DNA from: Apostichopus japonicus | Lineage: Eukaryota; Echinodermata; Holothuroidea; Aspidochirotida; Stichopodidae | Direction of reading: 5' to 3' | DNA: 64,000 bases | Assembly: GCF_037975245.1 (NCBI RefSeq) | Contig: NC_092579.1 | Location: 12,880,678-12,944,677 of the forward strand | In this document: piece by piece, positions 1-14,100 of the stretch | Layout of the letters: the number at the start of each line of letters is the position of its first letter | Numbering within the stretch: position 1 is the stretch's first letter | The notes under the pieces: model-generated | What the model was told of the DNA's origin: nothing | What the model saw: the letters and a program-made list of their open reading frames with translations, nothing else | The model's database searches: none | Made by a program: the position numbers and the translations under genes

Positions 1-374
1 CAAGACCGGAACGGTACTTCGAGTAAGTATTCCAGTGATGGAGAGTAGATAGTAGTGCTCAGATCCCGACTATTAGTAACATTATTATTAATATGGCTAG
101 GCTGTGCCCATGCAGAAGGGAAGCATAGATATACTTTAGCATACAGAGCCTGTACGTATACATGGTATCCCAGCGTACCATGCTTTGCCTATGTCTCTAA
201 CTGTGCCACGCCATGCTAGTGCACCGTAGCAAACAAACAAAACTTGAAATGGCATGGCAGTCATGTTTAGTAAGAAGGAAAAAAAAATTTCAACTTCAAA
301 GATGCATAACACCATCCATTTATTGAGATTTTAGGGCTGGCTGGAAAGATGAAGCTTGAGACACTAAGGTTAGT

Positions 375-444
375 CAGGGCCGGATTAAGCTGGTGCGGGG
401 CCTGTAGCACATATTACTTTTGCTACTAGGTTAATCCGTCACTG
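375..444. mobile_element. Very short hAT-like MITE remnant
   Basis: CAGGGCCGGATTAA on the left and TTAATCCGTCACTG on the right are inverted repeats matching at 12 of 14 positions. The flanking 8-mers (aggttagt, aggataat) agree at 6 of 8, as an old hAT target duplication might. Confidence 0.4.
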
Positions 445-1954
445 AGGATAATTTGATTCAAATGGCAAAACGAAAGGTTTAGCATCTGTTCAGTACATAT
501 CTATCTTTGCCCGTTATTTGGGTGGGTGGGGGGATGCGGAGGATGGGGTTTGCTAGTTGGGAAGAAGTCATGGCACTACTATTTTTTCACAGTTGGTACA
601 GATAGTACATAAGACAGCTGGAAGCTAACAGGCCAATTAAAACTGACATTAATTTATTAATTTTTACCACTATTCCTTTTTAAAAGATTATTTGTACCAC
701 AGTGTTGATCAGGCTTGGAAGAACGTTATGAGATTTTAGTAGGTTAGTTTTTAGATCTGTTAGTATCGCAAATAATGCAAATTTCTGCAAGGAGACAGCC
801 TAACATATTAAATACAGGGAATAATTCATTTATTTTTGTCAAAAATGCCAAACAGAAAGAAAAGAAATGGCAGTATCGTGCTGTATTTCTCAAAAAACAG
901 AAAAGTCACAACGACAACAAATAGTGCAGAAGTTTTATAATGCACTCTGTGAGATAGGGACAACTTTTGAACGAGATTGTTGATATGAAAGTCAAAACTA
1001 AATTGATATTATTCCCTGAAATTTTTTTTTTTTTCCCTTAGATTTTAGAATTAGATCGAGTTCCCTATATTACTTTATCCCTGAAATTATCCTTACCGAG
1101 GTGTTTAAAACTTGAAATAACTGTTTAACTGTAGAATTTTAGAAAAGTTATCTTATTAAATGTATAACAAGTAGAAACATTTAACTATCCTGATTTAACA
1201 TTAATTGTTCTTTAAAACCTTGTCCATTTAAATGTGACCCTTTAATTTCACATAATTAATGAACATTATTAATGAACCCATCATTCACCTCATCGATGGA
1301 TATTTCATGTTCATGTTTATAACATGTGAACTGACTGAAAGAAAATTTAGGTACTTGCTCTATGAGTACTTGGATTTTACCCACATCGACACTCAGAGAG
1401 GGCAGGGTACTGTGGAGCTACCCAGCTAATGCATGATTAGGTCATTATACACATACCAGTACTCCTTGCAAGGGAATTCTACCCGAATATTTACACAAAC
1501 TGCACAAGTCTGTGATGAGACAAATTTCATGGAATATCTATTGATCATATTATAGCATGTTTTACCCAAGTAGTGGCTGCAGTAAACATTGCCGCATCAT
1601 TGACCTCGTTATCTAATGACCTCATCATGGACCTCTCTAATGAATATTCACGTATTTCATATTTAATAGCTGTACTCTACGGCTACAGCTTCTTGCTCCT
1701 TAAAGCTGAATCTTGAAAGATAAAAGGGGAGGATGTTTGGGGTACTGGTCTTCAATTTAATAGCCCAAATTTATGCATCACCATAAGGAATCAAATAGTC
1801 CTCATTATTTAATTTTTTTATTTTGGGTATTTAATTCAGAGAATTTTTTTTACTCAGACAGAGGGGGGACCAAGTTTTCAGAACATTAAACTCAAATATT
1901 TAGTAGGTATAACCGCAGGTCAACTGTGAGCTCTATAACACTAACAGATAAGGA

Positions 1955-2172
1955 TGATATATATAGATATAGATATATATAGAGATAAGTAGATATATAT
2001 ATAATATATAGATACAAATATATATATATAGATATATATGTAATATATAGATAAGATAGATAATATATAGATATATAATACATAGATATGTATAGATATA
2101 TACATATAGATCTATATATAGATATATATATATAATATATAGATATATAATATATAGATTATATATAGATTA
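1955..2172. repeat. TA/TAGATA microsatellite
   Basis: About 220 bases made of TATATA and TAGATA words with few interruptions. Apparent reading frames in it (Tyr/Ile-rich) are artefacts. Confidence 0.85.
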
Positions 2173-3805
2173 TTTGTTACATAGTAGACACAAAGTACAA
2201 TGTAGTAATAAATTCCTTCAGCTATACTGCCGCCACTAACAGCAATATAGTATTAGTAGTCGGTTATATTGTAGTAGCAATATAAAGTGTACTTTGCAAA
2301 AGATGCATTGATGTAACTTGCATTAATAGTTTTATAACCAAACAATAACATTTCAGTAGAATACTACGTTTTGAATATGCGTCCCAAAAAATAACATAAA
2401 TGATTAGTTTTATAAGTACATTTATCAGCATATATATAGACATCCACAGTTAATATAAAATGACCTTTATTCTGATTTTAAAATCAATCATCATTTTTAC
2501 TGAGAGGACTATGAGCGCTTCACTGCTGCCTTACAAGTAATTCCCCATCCCTGTCCCCCTTCATCCTGAAAATTAACATATAATTAACATATTGCATATA
2601 ACAGTATGGATGAGGATGGAGGATCCAAACAGAGCTCTTTTGAAACCTCTGACATATATTTCAGGATGCTAGACTTTGCGAGATATTTACTGACGTGGTT
2701 TTAGAAAGAATCATATTGAAAAAAACCTCAGCAAAATGTCAGCAGTAAAGTTAATGTTGGTTAAATAATGATGCAGTTTCTCTAATAGCCTATGTATGCT
2801 TGTTATGTTCTGTATGAATACCTGCTTTTGTTTTGTTTTGTTTGTTTTGAAAATATTTCTGCTGTTGATCAATATTTCTTCTGGTACTTAGATATTAATG
2901 TATTATCAAGTAGCTTGATATGTAGACAACAAATATATGTGTATAATAACCATGTACATGTGAACAGAAAATGTTGCATTAACTTTAAGGACTAAAAATC
3001 TTATACTTTTACTTTTCATAGAAGAAAAATAATTTCTTTTGTTAGGGACTGTATTTACTTAATTTGTTTTGATTTCTAAATTGCGTAGAAAAATCTGTGA
3101 TATATACCTTATTTATGTGACATAAACTAACTCAACATCTACCCTAAGCCATTCCCCCATCTTGCCTCCCACTGTGCTCCCACCTCACCCATTAATATAA
3201 TTATGGATACAAATTCAACTTTCACTTGCATAAACCTTTAATTTAATGACCACGTAGTGATGCCTGATTCTGTAAAATTCTGTAAAAAGTTCTTTTTTTT
3301 TCTTTCTTTTTTTTGAAGACAAATTTTGTAAGGATTAGTTTAGTTTATAGCGTTGGTAGTGAAAAACAAAAAAGGAGAGTCGTACTGTACTTTATTTTGT
3401 CTTTTTCGTATTTTATTTGAACCATTCTATCCGATAGTTGTATCAAAACAAGTCACAGGTAATCAAAGCACTTTTTGCTAGCATTCGTGCACATTACAAT
3501 TGAAGCTTTAACTGCAGAGTTTTGATGTAATTTGCGGCAGCTGTCCCTTCATTTCTTCCGTAAATTGTAATCTGAGGCTCGGTTTGGAACGTCAGGAAAG
3601 ATATCAGTTTTTTGTTTTCTTTAGCCGGAACCTTCTTTAAATAACACCCAGGACTTGTATCGTCTCTATGGTAACGATGTACTGTGATTTGAGCATGGCA
3701 TCGTTGCTCATAGTTTCTGATATTTTGATGAAGATGTCAATATTCTATCTGTCTTTCAGTCACTCTAGAATGAAAGATATTTTTTGTCTCTTTTTCAACT
3801 GACAG

Positions 3806-3919
3806 ATACAGACGAATGTGCATCCATGCCTTGTTTGAATGGTGCAACGTGCGTAGACTTGATCAATGATGTCATGTGCATGTGCGCACCTGGCTTCATG
3901 GGCCCATTGTGTTCACAAG
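3806..3919 (+). CDS. EGF-avidin gene, EGF exon 1 (first visible)
   Basis: The exon follows a cag acceptor and ends at a gtgtgg donor. It encodes one EGF domain starting DTDEC (calcium-binding type) with CLNGATC. The Asp/Asn hydroxylation pattern lacks its aromatic residue ([10 protein letters not shown]). Confidence 0.88.
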
Positions 3920-5125
3920 GTGTGGTCTTCTTCTTAATTTTTCTTTGTTATTATAGTTATACCTTCTTTTTTCTTCTTCACATTTTAATAGTTCATAGTA
4001 AGTTTTTAAATATTTCACTCCCATTTTCTATTTCTTAATTGTTTTGTTTTTAATTTAAATAGTCCATATTTTCAATTTTTTCTCTTTGATTATGTTCAAT
4101 AATGTTATCTACATACATATGAATATTAGTATGATTTTGTGTCTTTTCTTGAGGGGGGATTGCGGGTTATTAATAAAATTGCCATTTCTTGATACTTACA
4201 GACATAGACGAGTGTGCAAGCTCTCCCTGTCTGAACGGTGCCACCTGTAACAATTTGATTAACCTCTATACTTGCGACTGTATCCCAGGATTCACAGGAG
4301 TCAACTGTGAGACACGTAAGCTTGCTCAGTTCCAGTCGTTTTCATTTTCCAAACATCTCTACTTTAATGATTCAACCCAGCAGTCCGAAAAGCTAGGTTT
4401 TGGAAAACAGTTTTTTTGTTGTGATCCCCTAATCTTCAGGGCTAATAATTGTCAGCATTATTATAATTTATGTGATGTTTAAGTAGAGCTATATACATAA
4501 ATTTGGTTAAAAGTAAAAATCCCAGATAGAATATTTCTTCAAAACCTTTTGTTCCAGCCACATTTGAAATTGATCTCCAATGTTAACATTTCACTACAGA
4601 AATCAATTTCTGCGACAGCAGCCCTTGTTTAAATGGAGCTACCTGTATCAACCTTGTCAATGCATACGCATGCCTGTGTGAAATTGGATTTACTGGAACC
4701 ATGTGTCAGGACGGTAAGCCCATTTTTGAAACATTTACTATTAAACAGAAAACATTCTGCTCATGCTATCAAATTAGCTTCATTACATTCTTTTTTATAT
4801 ACTTTGAGGAACTAGCTTTAGTACTACGTATTGACCTGTGAGGGTGTTTATGCGAGGAACTATGCTTACAGTGTATGGTACTGTGCATACTGTATCAAAT
4901 ATAGATATATATAAAGATCAACATACCAGAAAATTCCACTTCACGACTGGTTTAGTCCTTTTGGGACTCATCAGTGGAAGGTAGGAATCAAACCCCCGAC
5001 CTTTCGAGCAAAACTAGCTCTTCTTCAGTGCATGATCACCGAAAGTGACAAGGAGTAGCAGGAATTGAAACTATTTTATAGAGAAGATGTCGGCATGGTT
5101 GTAAAGGCAAAGCGACATACATATG

Positions 5126-5156
<31 letters not shown>

Positions 5157-8100
5157 ACGTAAGAATTTGGTTATACACCTCCGAAAGTGCTTGATTCTGT
5201 TTAAGAAGAAAACCCTGTATATAGTGATAATGAATGGTGTTGTCTGGACTAGACAGCCATACTACAGTGGCATACACACATACAATATATGTATACATAC
5301 AACATAAGTGTGCATTCATCAGTGCCTAGAGTAAGGCTGTGCATACCAACTTAAGGTTGGTAGCCAAAAATGGCTAAATGCAGACACCATTTGTTTATTC
5401 TGTCCTTTGTACGTAACATTGACAGCTAAAAACAGAGCACTTCCCTCAGGGCCACAGGCTCCACAAAAATCGCATATCGGGCCAGTGTGGAGAAAAGCTG
5501 GCAATCTTTGTTTTCTGTGACAAGTTTTTTTTTTTTCTACTTCACCTCAAGAAAATCTGCTGGACTTTTCAAAATAACTGAATACTAACATTTAAACTAC
5601 TGACCTTTCTTCCACACCTTCATAACAAGTATACTATGTTTTCACGTCTAGACTGTGTAGCAAAATCTAGCTTGGATGTTGGTTTATTGTCGTCTATACA
5701 TTTTCGGGAACCGGGTTGTATTTTTTCGTGAGAAATATTGTACTACACAGGGCCTCATGTCCTGTTAAATCTGGTGTGAAATGTAATTGAGGCTTGTGGT
5801 TCTAATTAAGTAATGTAAAGTGTAATCAATGTTGCTTTAAATGGTGATGCCTTTACAACTGAAGAATTTTACTTGGTGCATGGACGAGGATGGGGCAAGA
5901 TTTTCATTTGGAATTTGGAAGCAAGTTTGTGGTTGTCTTCACATGTTTGGGATTTCCAGTCGTTTTTGGAGGTATTTTGCGTCTTTTTTCTTCTTCTTTC
6001 ATTCGCACAACTCTCATGTGCCCCCATATAAATGTGGTTAGAGGACGGTGAAATGATTAATTCGTTCGCTTCACTTTTCCATAGACATAGATGAGTGTGC
6101 CAGTGATCCCTGTCTGAATGGCGCAACTTGCATTAACCTTGAAGCAAGCTACATTTGTGACTGCGCTCCTGGGTTTGAGGGTACTGAGTGTCAAACAGGT
6201 CAGTAATCTGTTAATTAACCTAATTAACCTAAGAGAGTTAATTAACCTTCGAATCCTTTTCCCCATATGATATTATGATTATTACGAAAATAAATCAATT
6301 TATGTAACATATTTTTAGCTCAAAAGAAGGTTAGGTGTGACAAATAGATAGAAAACTTATTTCACTTTCTTATTTCACTCATTGAAAACTTATTTCACTT
6401 TCGATAATGAGAAAAAAGACAATTAGCAATACGATATTTTGATAGTATTGGAAGCACATGTTTAAACATAGTCAAGCCATTATGCTGATAGAGAAATGGT
6501 GTTGAAATTTTACATTTTCTAAAAAGACATTTAAAAACATTTGATAACACATTCATATTTACAAACTCATGCACACTTGTGTCAAATTGTTTGTCAGACA
6601 AAAAAGATTTAACATTGATGACAAGGAGCTTCAGAGTGGAATCTCTTCAAATATGCTCAACTTATTTTATAATATAAATTTATATAATATAATATCTTTG
6701 TAATACTATATATAAAGTAAGACTGGTTTTCTTACTAGTACATTTTACTGCCAACTTTATAAAATATCAGTAAATTAAGTTCTTACTTTATTACTAAATC
6801 CTTTCATCATATCAGAAGCACTTGTAGGGCATTGATGTTGTGCACATTTTGTTTCATTTAAAGCAGCATTTTGCGTTGGGTCGCTTTTTTCCACTTTTTT
6901 AACATGTGCATCGATTTTTTTACATGTATCAATCATAAAACAGCAATCTAAGATACCATCCAAGTTTCACCCTGCCAAGAGCGTTAATTAGCGAGTAATT
7001 AACGATTTATGTCGATAAATGAGAAGAGTGTCCTCGACAAATTTCACAGTTAAAATTAATCGCATACAATTCCGCCAAACCCACTAGTTTGAATTCAACC
7101 AATCAGAGATGCAGGTTTAGTTATGAGCCGTTGCTAAAAATAGATTCAAGACTTCGCGTTGGTTGTACCAGGGAGTTGTTATGCAACTCCCTGGTACAAC
7201 TGCCATATAGACTGTACACAAATCAAGCGTGGTGTTATATTACGTATCTGTCAATGACGTTCGTAGTGTTTAAATATTCATATTATGGGCGAGGTTTATT
7301 GGGTTCCCAACGGAAAATATCTTGGAGAACAACAAAGTTGAAAGTTGCAATTTTTTCGACTTTTATGCCACCATTTGAAGTAAAATATAAATAGATTAGC
7401 TAGTTATGTATGTCGTTATGGCAAAGTGGAATCAGTGAGGTTGAGAAAAATCATAGAAAAGGACGCAAAATGCTGCTTTAATAACCAAACAAAAATTCAT
7501 TAATTTCAGTACAAACAAACAGCGATCCCTTTTGCCATTTATAGGGAGTTTGTTTTGTCAATATCTGTCTATTTTCTACTATTTTTTCCACCAAAGATAT
7601 TGATGAATGCATGTCTGCACCCTGCTTGAATAATGGAACATGCATGGACCAGGTCAATATGTTCGAATGCATGTGTCCTGACAACTTTACTGGCGCGGTC
7701 TGTGAAGACTGTAAGATACTATATCTGTGAATATTCATAGCTTTATATATAGCATGCTGCTGCTGCCTTTGTAGATATAAGCTCAACTTGTTTGCCTTGC
7801 TTTGGTGCTGGGTAAAGTGTAGTAGATCACTGGTAGCATTGTGAATGAAGCTATGTTACATTTACATGTAGTGTGTTACATGTCATTATATACACTCACA
7901 CTGCATATGCATGTGAGAGCATTATCCACTGCATATACATGTAGTATTAGTAGTAGAGTTCATTTAAGTTCATCATTGATTGAAGTGCATTTTACATGAA
8001 ATTTAAACATTCTGAAAGATCAAACTGTCAAATTCCTAGAGTAATAATAGCTAACTTGACTACGGCTCATCTTCCCCCTCCCCCCACACCCCAAAACAAG

Positions 8101-11100
8101 CTGGAAAAAAATTAAAAAGGTTCAATAAATCATCTTGTGGCAAAGTAGTTAGGCTAGAAGTGATTAAAGCCTAACATATTGAGATACTACAGTTGAAAGT
8201 GCATATTCATGGCTTTTGTGTAGTCAATGTTTAAAGTAAGCTGTGAAAATGAAGAAATGTACAAACCATGCAAAGAAGAATTAAACTAAAAAAAACTAAA
8301 TTAGTAAATTAAACTGGCCAATACCATTATGGTCACAATGGAGGTGATGTTGTATTGTATGACAAGTATTACTCATGGTCACATCAGAATATAGCTAACA
8401 CCAGTTCCCCAAAGTAAGATCTCTCTCATGTAAATGGTATATGAAGGAACGTTAAATCTCATTAACAGGAGTACGTTCAGAAAATTTGTGAAAATTTTAT
8501 CACAAATTTCATCTATGGTTAGCAATATTTCATTGGCATTTTAGTTTCCAAAGTAAGATCTTTCTCATATAGTTGGTATTAGCAGGAAAAGAAAAACATT
8601 TTTGTCGTTAAAGAGGTACCAAATTTTTTGCATTGAAGTTTATCCCAATCTTTTCATAACGAACATGATCATTAATGGGGAATATAAGGTTCCTGAATAA
8701 ACATAGTCTGCTACTTAATGTCTACCACAATGTTCATTACTGGAATTGAATATGGTTAAAAGAAGTGAAAGAAAGGTGTTTAAATTTCATTCTTGTAACA
8801 ATAGGGGCCTAGATTATCCCATTAAAATATGTGTATATTATACTAAATACTAAAATATGATGTGATGGAACAGCAAAGTGAAAAATACCACTTCAGGTTA
8901 ATATCTGAATTTTCATGTCATACTTTGTGACAATAAACTGCCAATGATTCATCACCCTATTTCTTTCCTTCTTGATTTATGCTACTTATTTATCCTGGGC
9001 AAAAAAAAAAAATCCAATGGTTTGCCAGCATTTGTCTTCTTGCTTTGTTTTACAGATTTAATAGCACCTTTGTTTTGTGGGGAAATGCCTTGTTCTTAAA
9101 ATTGGCTCGGTTAACTTAGCTTTTCTTTCTCCAAACGTATCTGCAAATTATATTTAACAATTCTCCAGTCACTTGTATATGCCATTTAAAAATAGTTTGT
9201 AGCATGACGTAAATAAGGAAAGTGATGCTTCATATCACTTTGAGATTTGAATTAATTTTCCGTCCTCTTGAAACTCGCAAATTTTTCATATATTTTTATT
9301 TTTCCTTTTAATTAAATATTCAAAGAGAAATGTGAGTCACTGGTATCCAGGGTGATATCAATATACCAGAAAACTTGACCAGTACAAGACCGCTTTTACT
9401 TTTCATCCAATTTTTTTTTCCATTTTTGTGCTTTCCTGTTCCTTGTCTCTCCAAGATATATGGCTTTCACAGCATTTTTTATCCTGCTTTCCCCAAAAAC
9501 TTCATATATATTTTTTTTATACAGATATTTGCTTCTTCATACCGGTTGCAGTGCTGTCTTATTTTTCTTCACACTAATATTCATAACTCAAAAGCTTTTG
9601 TTTTGCAAAATGCAATTTCTTGATTTTGTCTTTTTGTTTTTATTTTGTTTGTAAAGATAGTAGTGTAGAGCAGAGAGGCAATTTATATTAATTATCTAAC
9701 TTGCATGATGGTTTGTGCATTATTTTGTTACCCATATAATATTGTTCATTTAATGTTTTGAAGAAAACAAAAATTTGTTTTTTTTAAATTATCCTTTTAT
9801 AAAGAAATAAGATTTTTACTCATTACATGTTATGAACATTTAAGATATATCAAAATCAAATCATTGGGTTCATTTTGAAGTTGATGAGTTAGAAAAGAAA
9901 ACAATTGGGGCTTTTGAGTATGCTACGAGAGAGATAAATAATACATTAAATATTTCTTTACAATATAACGACCATTTCATCTACGATGTAGTCTTATGAA
10001 ATCTGTATCAGTCTGATATGTTCTTGGCATGTGGGAATTAAATTTTGAGGCATGCTTCAGAAGCTGAATGTTAAATTTTGAGGCATGCTTCAGAAGCTGA
10101 ACATTAAATTTTGAGGCATGCCTCAGAAGCTGAACATTAAATTTTGAGGCATGCTTCAGAAGCTGAATGTTAAATTTTGAGGCATGCTTCAGAAGCTGAA
10201 TATTAAATTTTGAGGCATGCTTCAGGTGCTGAACTTTGTGACAAATTTAATACTTTAAAAACCATAAAATTTGCGGCGTTAACTTTTGAAATACCCAAAC
10301 ATATGACAAAGTTTATGAAGTTTGTGTGGCAGTTTCCTGAAATTTGCATCAAAACCATAGTTAATTGATTAATTAAAGTACTGCAGATATCTTTAATACT
10401 CATTATTAAGAATTTTTGTCTTCATTTTTCCTTCTTACAACGTAGCCTTAAACGCATGTATAAGCCAACCCTGTTTGAATGGTGGAACATGTACAAACGT
10501 AGGGACTGACTTCCAATGTAGGTGTCCATCTGGCTTTACTGGGGACACTTGCCAATTAGGTAAGTAGCTCCTTTTTGCTTTGTAAAACTGTTTGGAATAT
10601 TTCCATTCCTATCTGGCAGTAAGACCTGTGCACACACCTGTTGATAGTTGGGGGTGGGGGGGGGTGGTGGTTGGAGTTGGAGTTGGGGGGTAAATGATGG
10701 CTACAGCCCTGGTGTTAATAAAAATAATAATACAGTTCTTATAAAGCGCAACACACACAACAAAGTCTTGATGCGCTGTACACTAAACAAACATGTACAC
10801 AAAGTATCATACACTACAACCATGAAAACATATGAGTCTTGAGTACAGTTTAAAGTTATTAACATATGAGCACATTTGACATGCTTTGGGAGACTATTCC
10901 AATGAAAAGCCGAAGTATATTGAAAAGAACGTTGGTCGTATGATTTTGTGGATACCGGGTGTGATACCAGTAATAACTTTGTACTAGACCTGAGACGGCA
11001 CGCTGAAGTGTAGGTTTGCACAAGACAACTCAAATAACTAGTAGCGATGACATGAATACACTTAAAAGTTAACAAGTTGACTTTGAACTCAATGCGTAGT

Positions 11101-14100
11101 TTAACATGGAGTCAGTGAAGGTCGTTAAGGATTATAGGTGTTTAACAGGGAGTCAGTGAAGGTCGTTAAGGATTATAGGTGTGATGTGAGAGACATGACC
11201 ACACCGTGAGACCAATCTGGCACCAGAGTTCTGAATAAGTTGTAATTTGCTCAATTGATGATCTGGTAGACCAAACAGCAGACTATTACAGTAATCTAAT
11301 CGAGAGGAGATGAATGCATGAACCAGATGCTAAGTTGTTTGTCTCTTGAGGAAACTACAGATTTTACCAATTTTATGAAGAGCATAAAGTGTTGGGTCAA
11401 CAATTAGGCATCCAGAGTCAACAAAGAGGGGGGGGGGGGGGCAGGCAGGGGAAATGGAACAAAGAATAATGTATACTCACTTTTATAATATTTAAAAAGA
11501 AAGCTTCTAAAAGGCAGCCCAGTGACATAACTGCCCCGGGGTACTGGCCTGTCTCTCCAAGCCCCTGTATGTGTTGACATTTAACTGGTACTACTTAAAT
11601 CTCCTAATTGATAGCTTAATTAAAGGTTAAGATGAACTATATAGGTAGGCCTGCTCATGTATGTGTTTATTCCATATAACCAAATGTTACATATGATCAT
11701 AATTTAACATAATTTTGTCATGAAATATTAAATTACACTTGTAATGTGGCTTCTAATTTTACATCAAAAAGATATGTCTTACATTTACAGAAATTAATGA
11801 GTGCGCCAGTCTCCCATGCCAAAATGGTGGTCAGTGCAATGATTTGGTGAACGAATACAATTGCACGTGTCTGCTTGGCTTCGAGGGAACAAACTGTGAA
11901 AGTAAGTCTACGCAGAAAGAAAGTAGTCCCTTTCATCTCGGTAATATCACATCCCGCCCACGGATCTACCTTGGTGTCCTGGCAGAAACTTAGACAAGGC
12001 AAAAGTTCTACTTGGATAGCTGGCATGTTGTCCTTTTAATGTCACAAGAGGCATGTTTAGTCAAGGAGGGTTGTCGTGACAGCTGTTCCAAACTTTTACA
12101 TTCATTGAGAATATTCTTTCTAGGCTGTTCCCCATTAACATATATATTGTGGGTCTAAATTTGACTTGGGTGTCTTAAACGTCACACCATGAATGTATAG
12201 CATACTCCCCATGACTGCACTCCGACACATTCTGTGTCCACAAAAAAACACGAGGGATGTAATATAACATTACATTCTTACCCCATTAGAAAAGTAGTGC
12301 TGAAAATAGGTAGGTGGCTGAATGACACATATATACTATAAGGAGAATATGTTAGTTTAATATCAGAAGTGGAAAATGGTTGATGCTTCTTCTCACCAAC
12401 TGGATATCCTTCTTTTTGTTTATGGTCTCTCTTTTTCCATCCTAAGAATGTTTTTGTTCCTCTTGACAGCTTCTGGTTGTAACATTGATGGAACCTGGTT
12501 TAATAGGTTCAATGACCAAATCATCCTTACCAAGACAGCCTCTGGCATGCTGATTGGTGATTATGTGACCTACATCGAACGACAAATCCCACCTCAAAGA
12601 GGTTAGTTTAAGAATAATTCTTCCAATAACCTATTTAATGGAAGGTTGCAGACAACGTTAATGTCCATAAGGTGAAGGTTATTGTTTAACTATAATTCTT
12701 AATGACTCTATGATAAAAAAAAAGATAAAAAAAAAAATCGCAAATTGAAAAACGTTGATAGGACATTTGATTTGGTACTTCACACTGTGACACTTGTTGT
12801 AAAACCTGTGCTGTTACAAACAATAAATAGCATTGATTAATCAAGAATTGATGGTGAGATGTTACATCTCTCTAGACAGGGCATCGAGCTTATCCGCAGA
12901 GTAGGACCTCAAAAAAGTCAAGAAATTGTGTTTTCTGACCAAATTGTTGACGTAAAGCCTAAGCAGCAAACAAATTCTTGGTCTAATTCTCTCAGAATTA
13001 TGCAACTCTCAATTGAAACTTCCTTTTATGTATCCAAGAGGAGGTGGTCCGAATCTGACGAAAATTTATATTTAGCAGTAGAATCAGACGTTCAAGTCAC
13101 AGGGGATTGAGGATTTGAAGTTTGTCCGACCGATCATATGTACCTATTAGTCGCAGGTTCATCCATGCCATCTCTTGAGTGAAATAAATATATCAAATAA
13201 ATGCAAATTATAATATTTTTCAATTGCTTTTAATGGTTACATCACTCGTAAAGTGAGGTAGTCCAGATTTCCTCAGAGTTTTGTTTATTTCGTAGACCTT
13301 AACTCTACTTCACATAGGCCTACATGTAGAAATAGTCTTGTTATTTTCTTTTTAATCTTCATTAATAGTTCTTACCAATTCAACAATAACTCAGACATGT
13401 ATCCCTTTAATTATATACACTGCTGAAGGATCAACAATTTCCTTCTTTCCTTACTCACAGCACCCACAATTGTTCTTGGATATGCCAGTAACACTAGGTT
13501 AATGCCCACTTTTGGATTCACTGCTGTCCGTAATAACGGCCTGACCACCAGGAGCTGGACAGGACAGTGTCATTTTTGCGGAGGAGACGAGGTCCTCTAC
13601 ACCACCTGGGTCGAGACCGAGTTGGCTGCTAACTGTTTCGAGGTTGCCGAGGCTAATAGGTATGTTGCAAGATCTTTAGATTGAAAGCTTTGTAACCGGC
13701 TATTCTGAGGGTTTTAAAAACCTTGCTAAACTTCGTGAACACGTCTTTGCTAGCATATTTCCCACTCAGTTTTGGAAAACTTTGTATTCCTGATACAACA
13801 GGGGTATTTTACAGTGTTTTATATTTTGACATCTTCTTTCCGATCTTTTGAAGAGGAGTGGGAAGGGGGGGGGGCAGGGGCAAGGGATTTTTGGCATGGT
13901 GAATACATGTGAGGACAGAGCTTTTCCCAGGAACCTGCTTGGAATGGTTCTCAACCCTGCATGTTTCAGGAAAAATCATCAACTGACAGGAAATATTGTA
14001 AAAGAAAACTTCTGAAAGTCTGAGCCAAAATATTTATTGGCTATATCATGAAAACAGTGGAAAAGAGTAATCTAATGCTCTAACAAGTCACCGTTCCGCC

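Larger units (their letters stand above)
1..3805. other. Non-coding stretch upstream of the first visible EGF exon
   Basis: No EGF, CUB or other exon with support was found on either strand. It is AT-rich and holds a tiny hAT-like repeat (375-444) and a TA/TAGATA microsatellite (1955-2172). It is probably an intron of the EGF-avidin gene, because the first exon needs an upstream partner. Confidence 0.5.

Noticed and set aside
7089..7394. A 101-aa frame conserved with one at 49194-49499
   Set aside because: Both lie inside MITE copies. The similarity is nucleotide-level element identity, with no recognisable domain.
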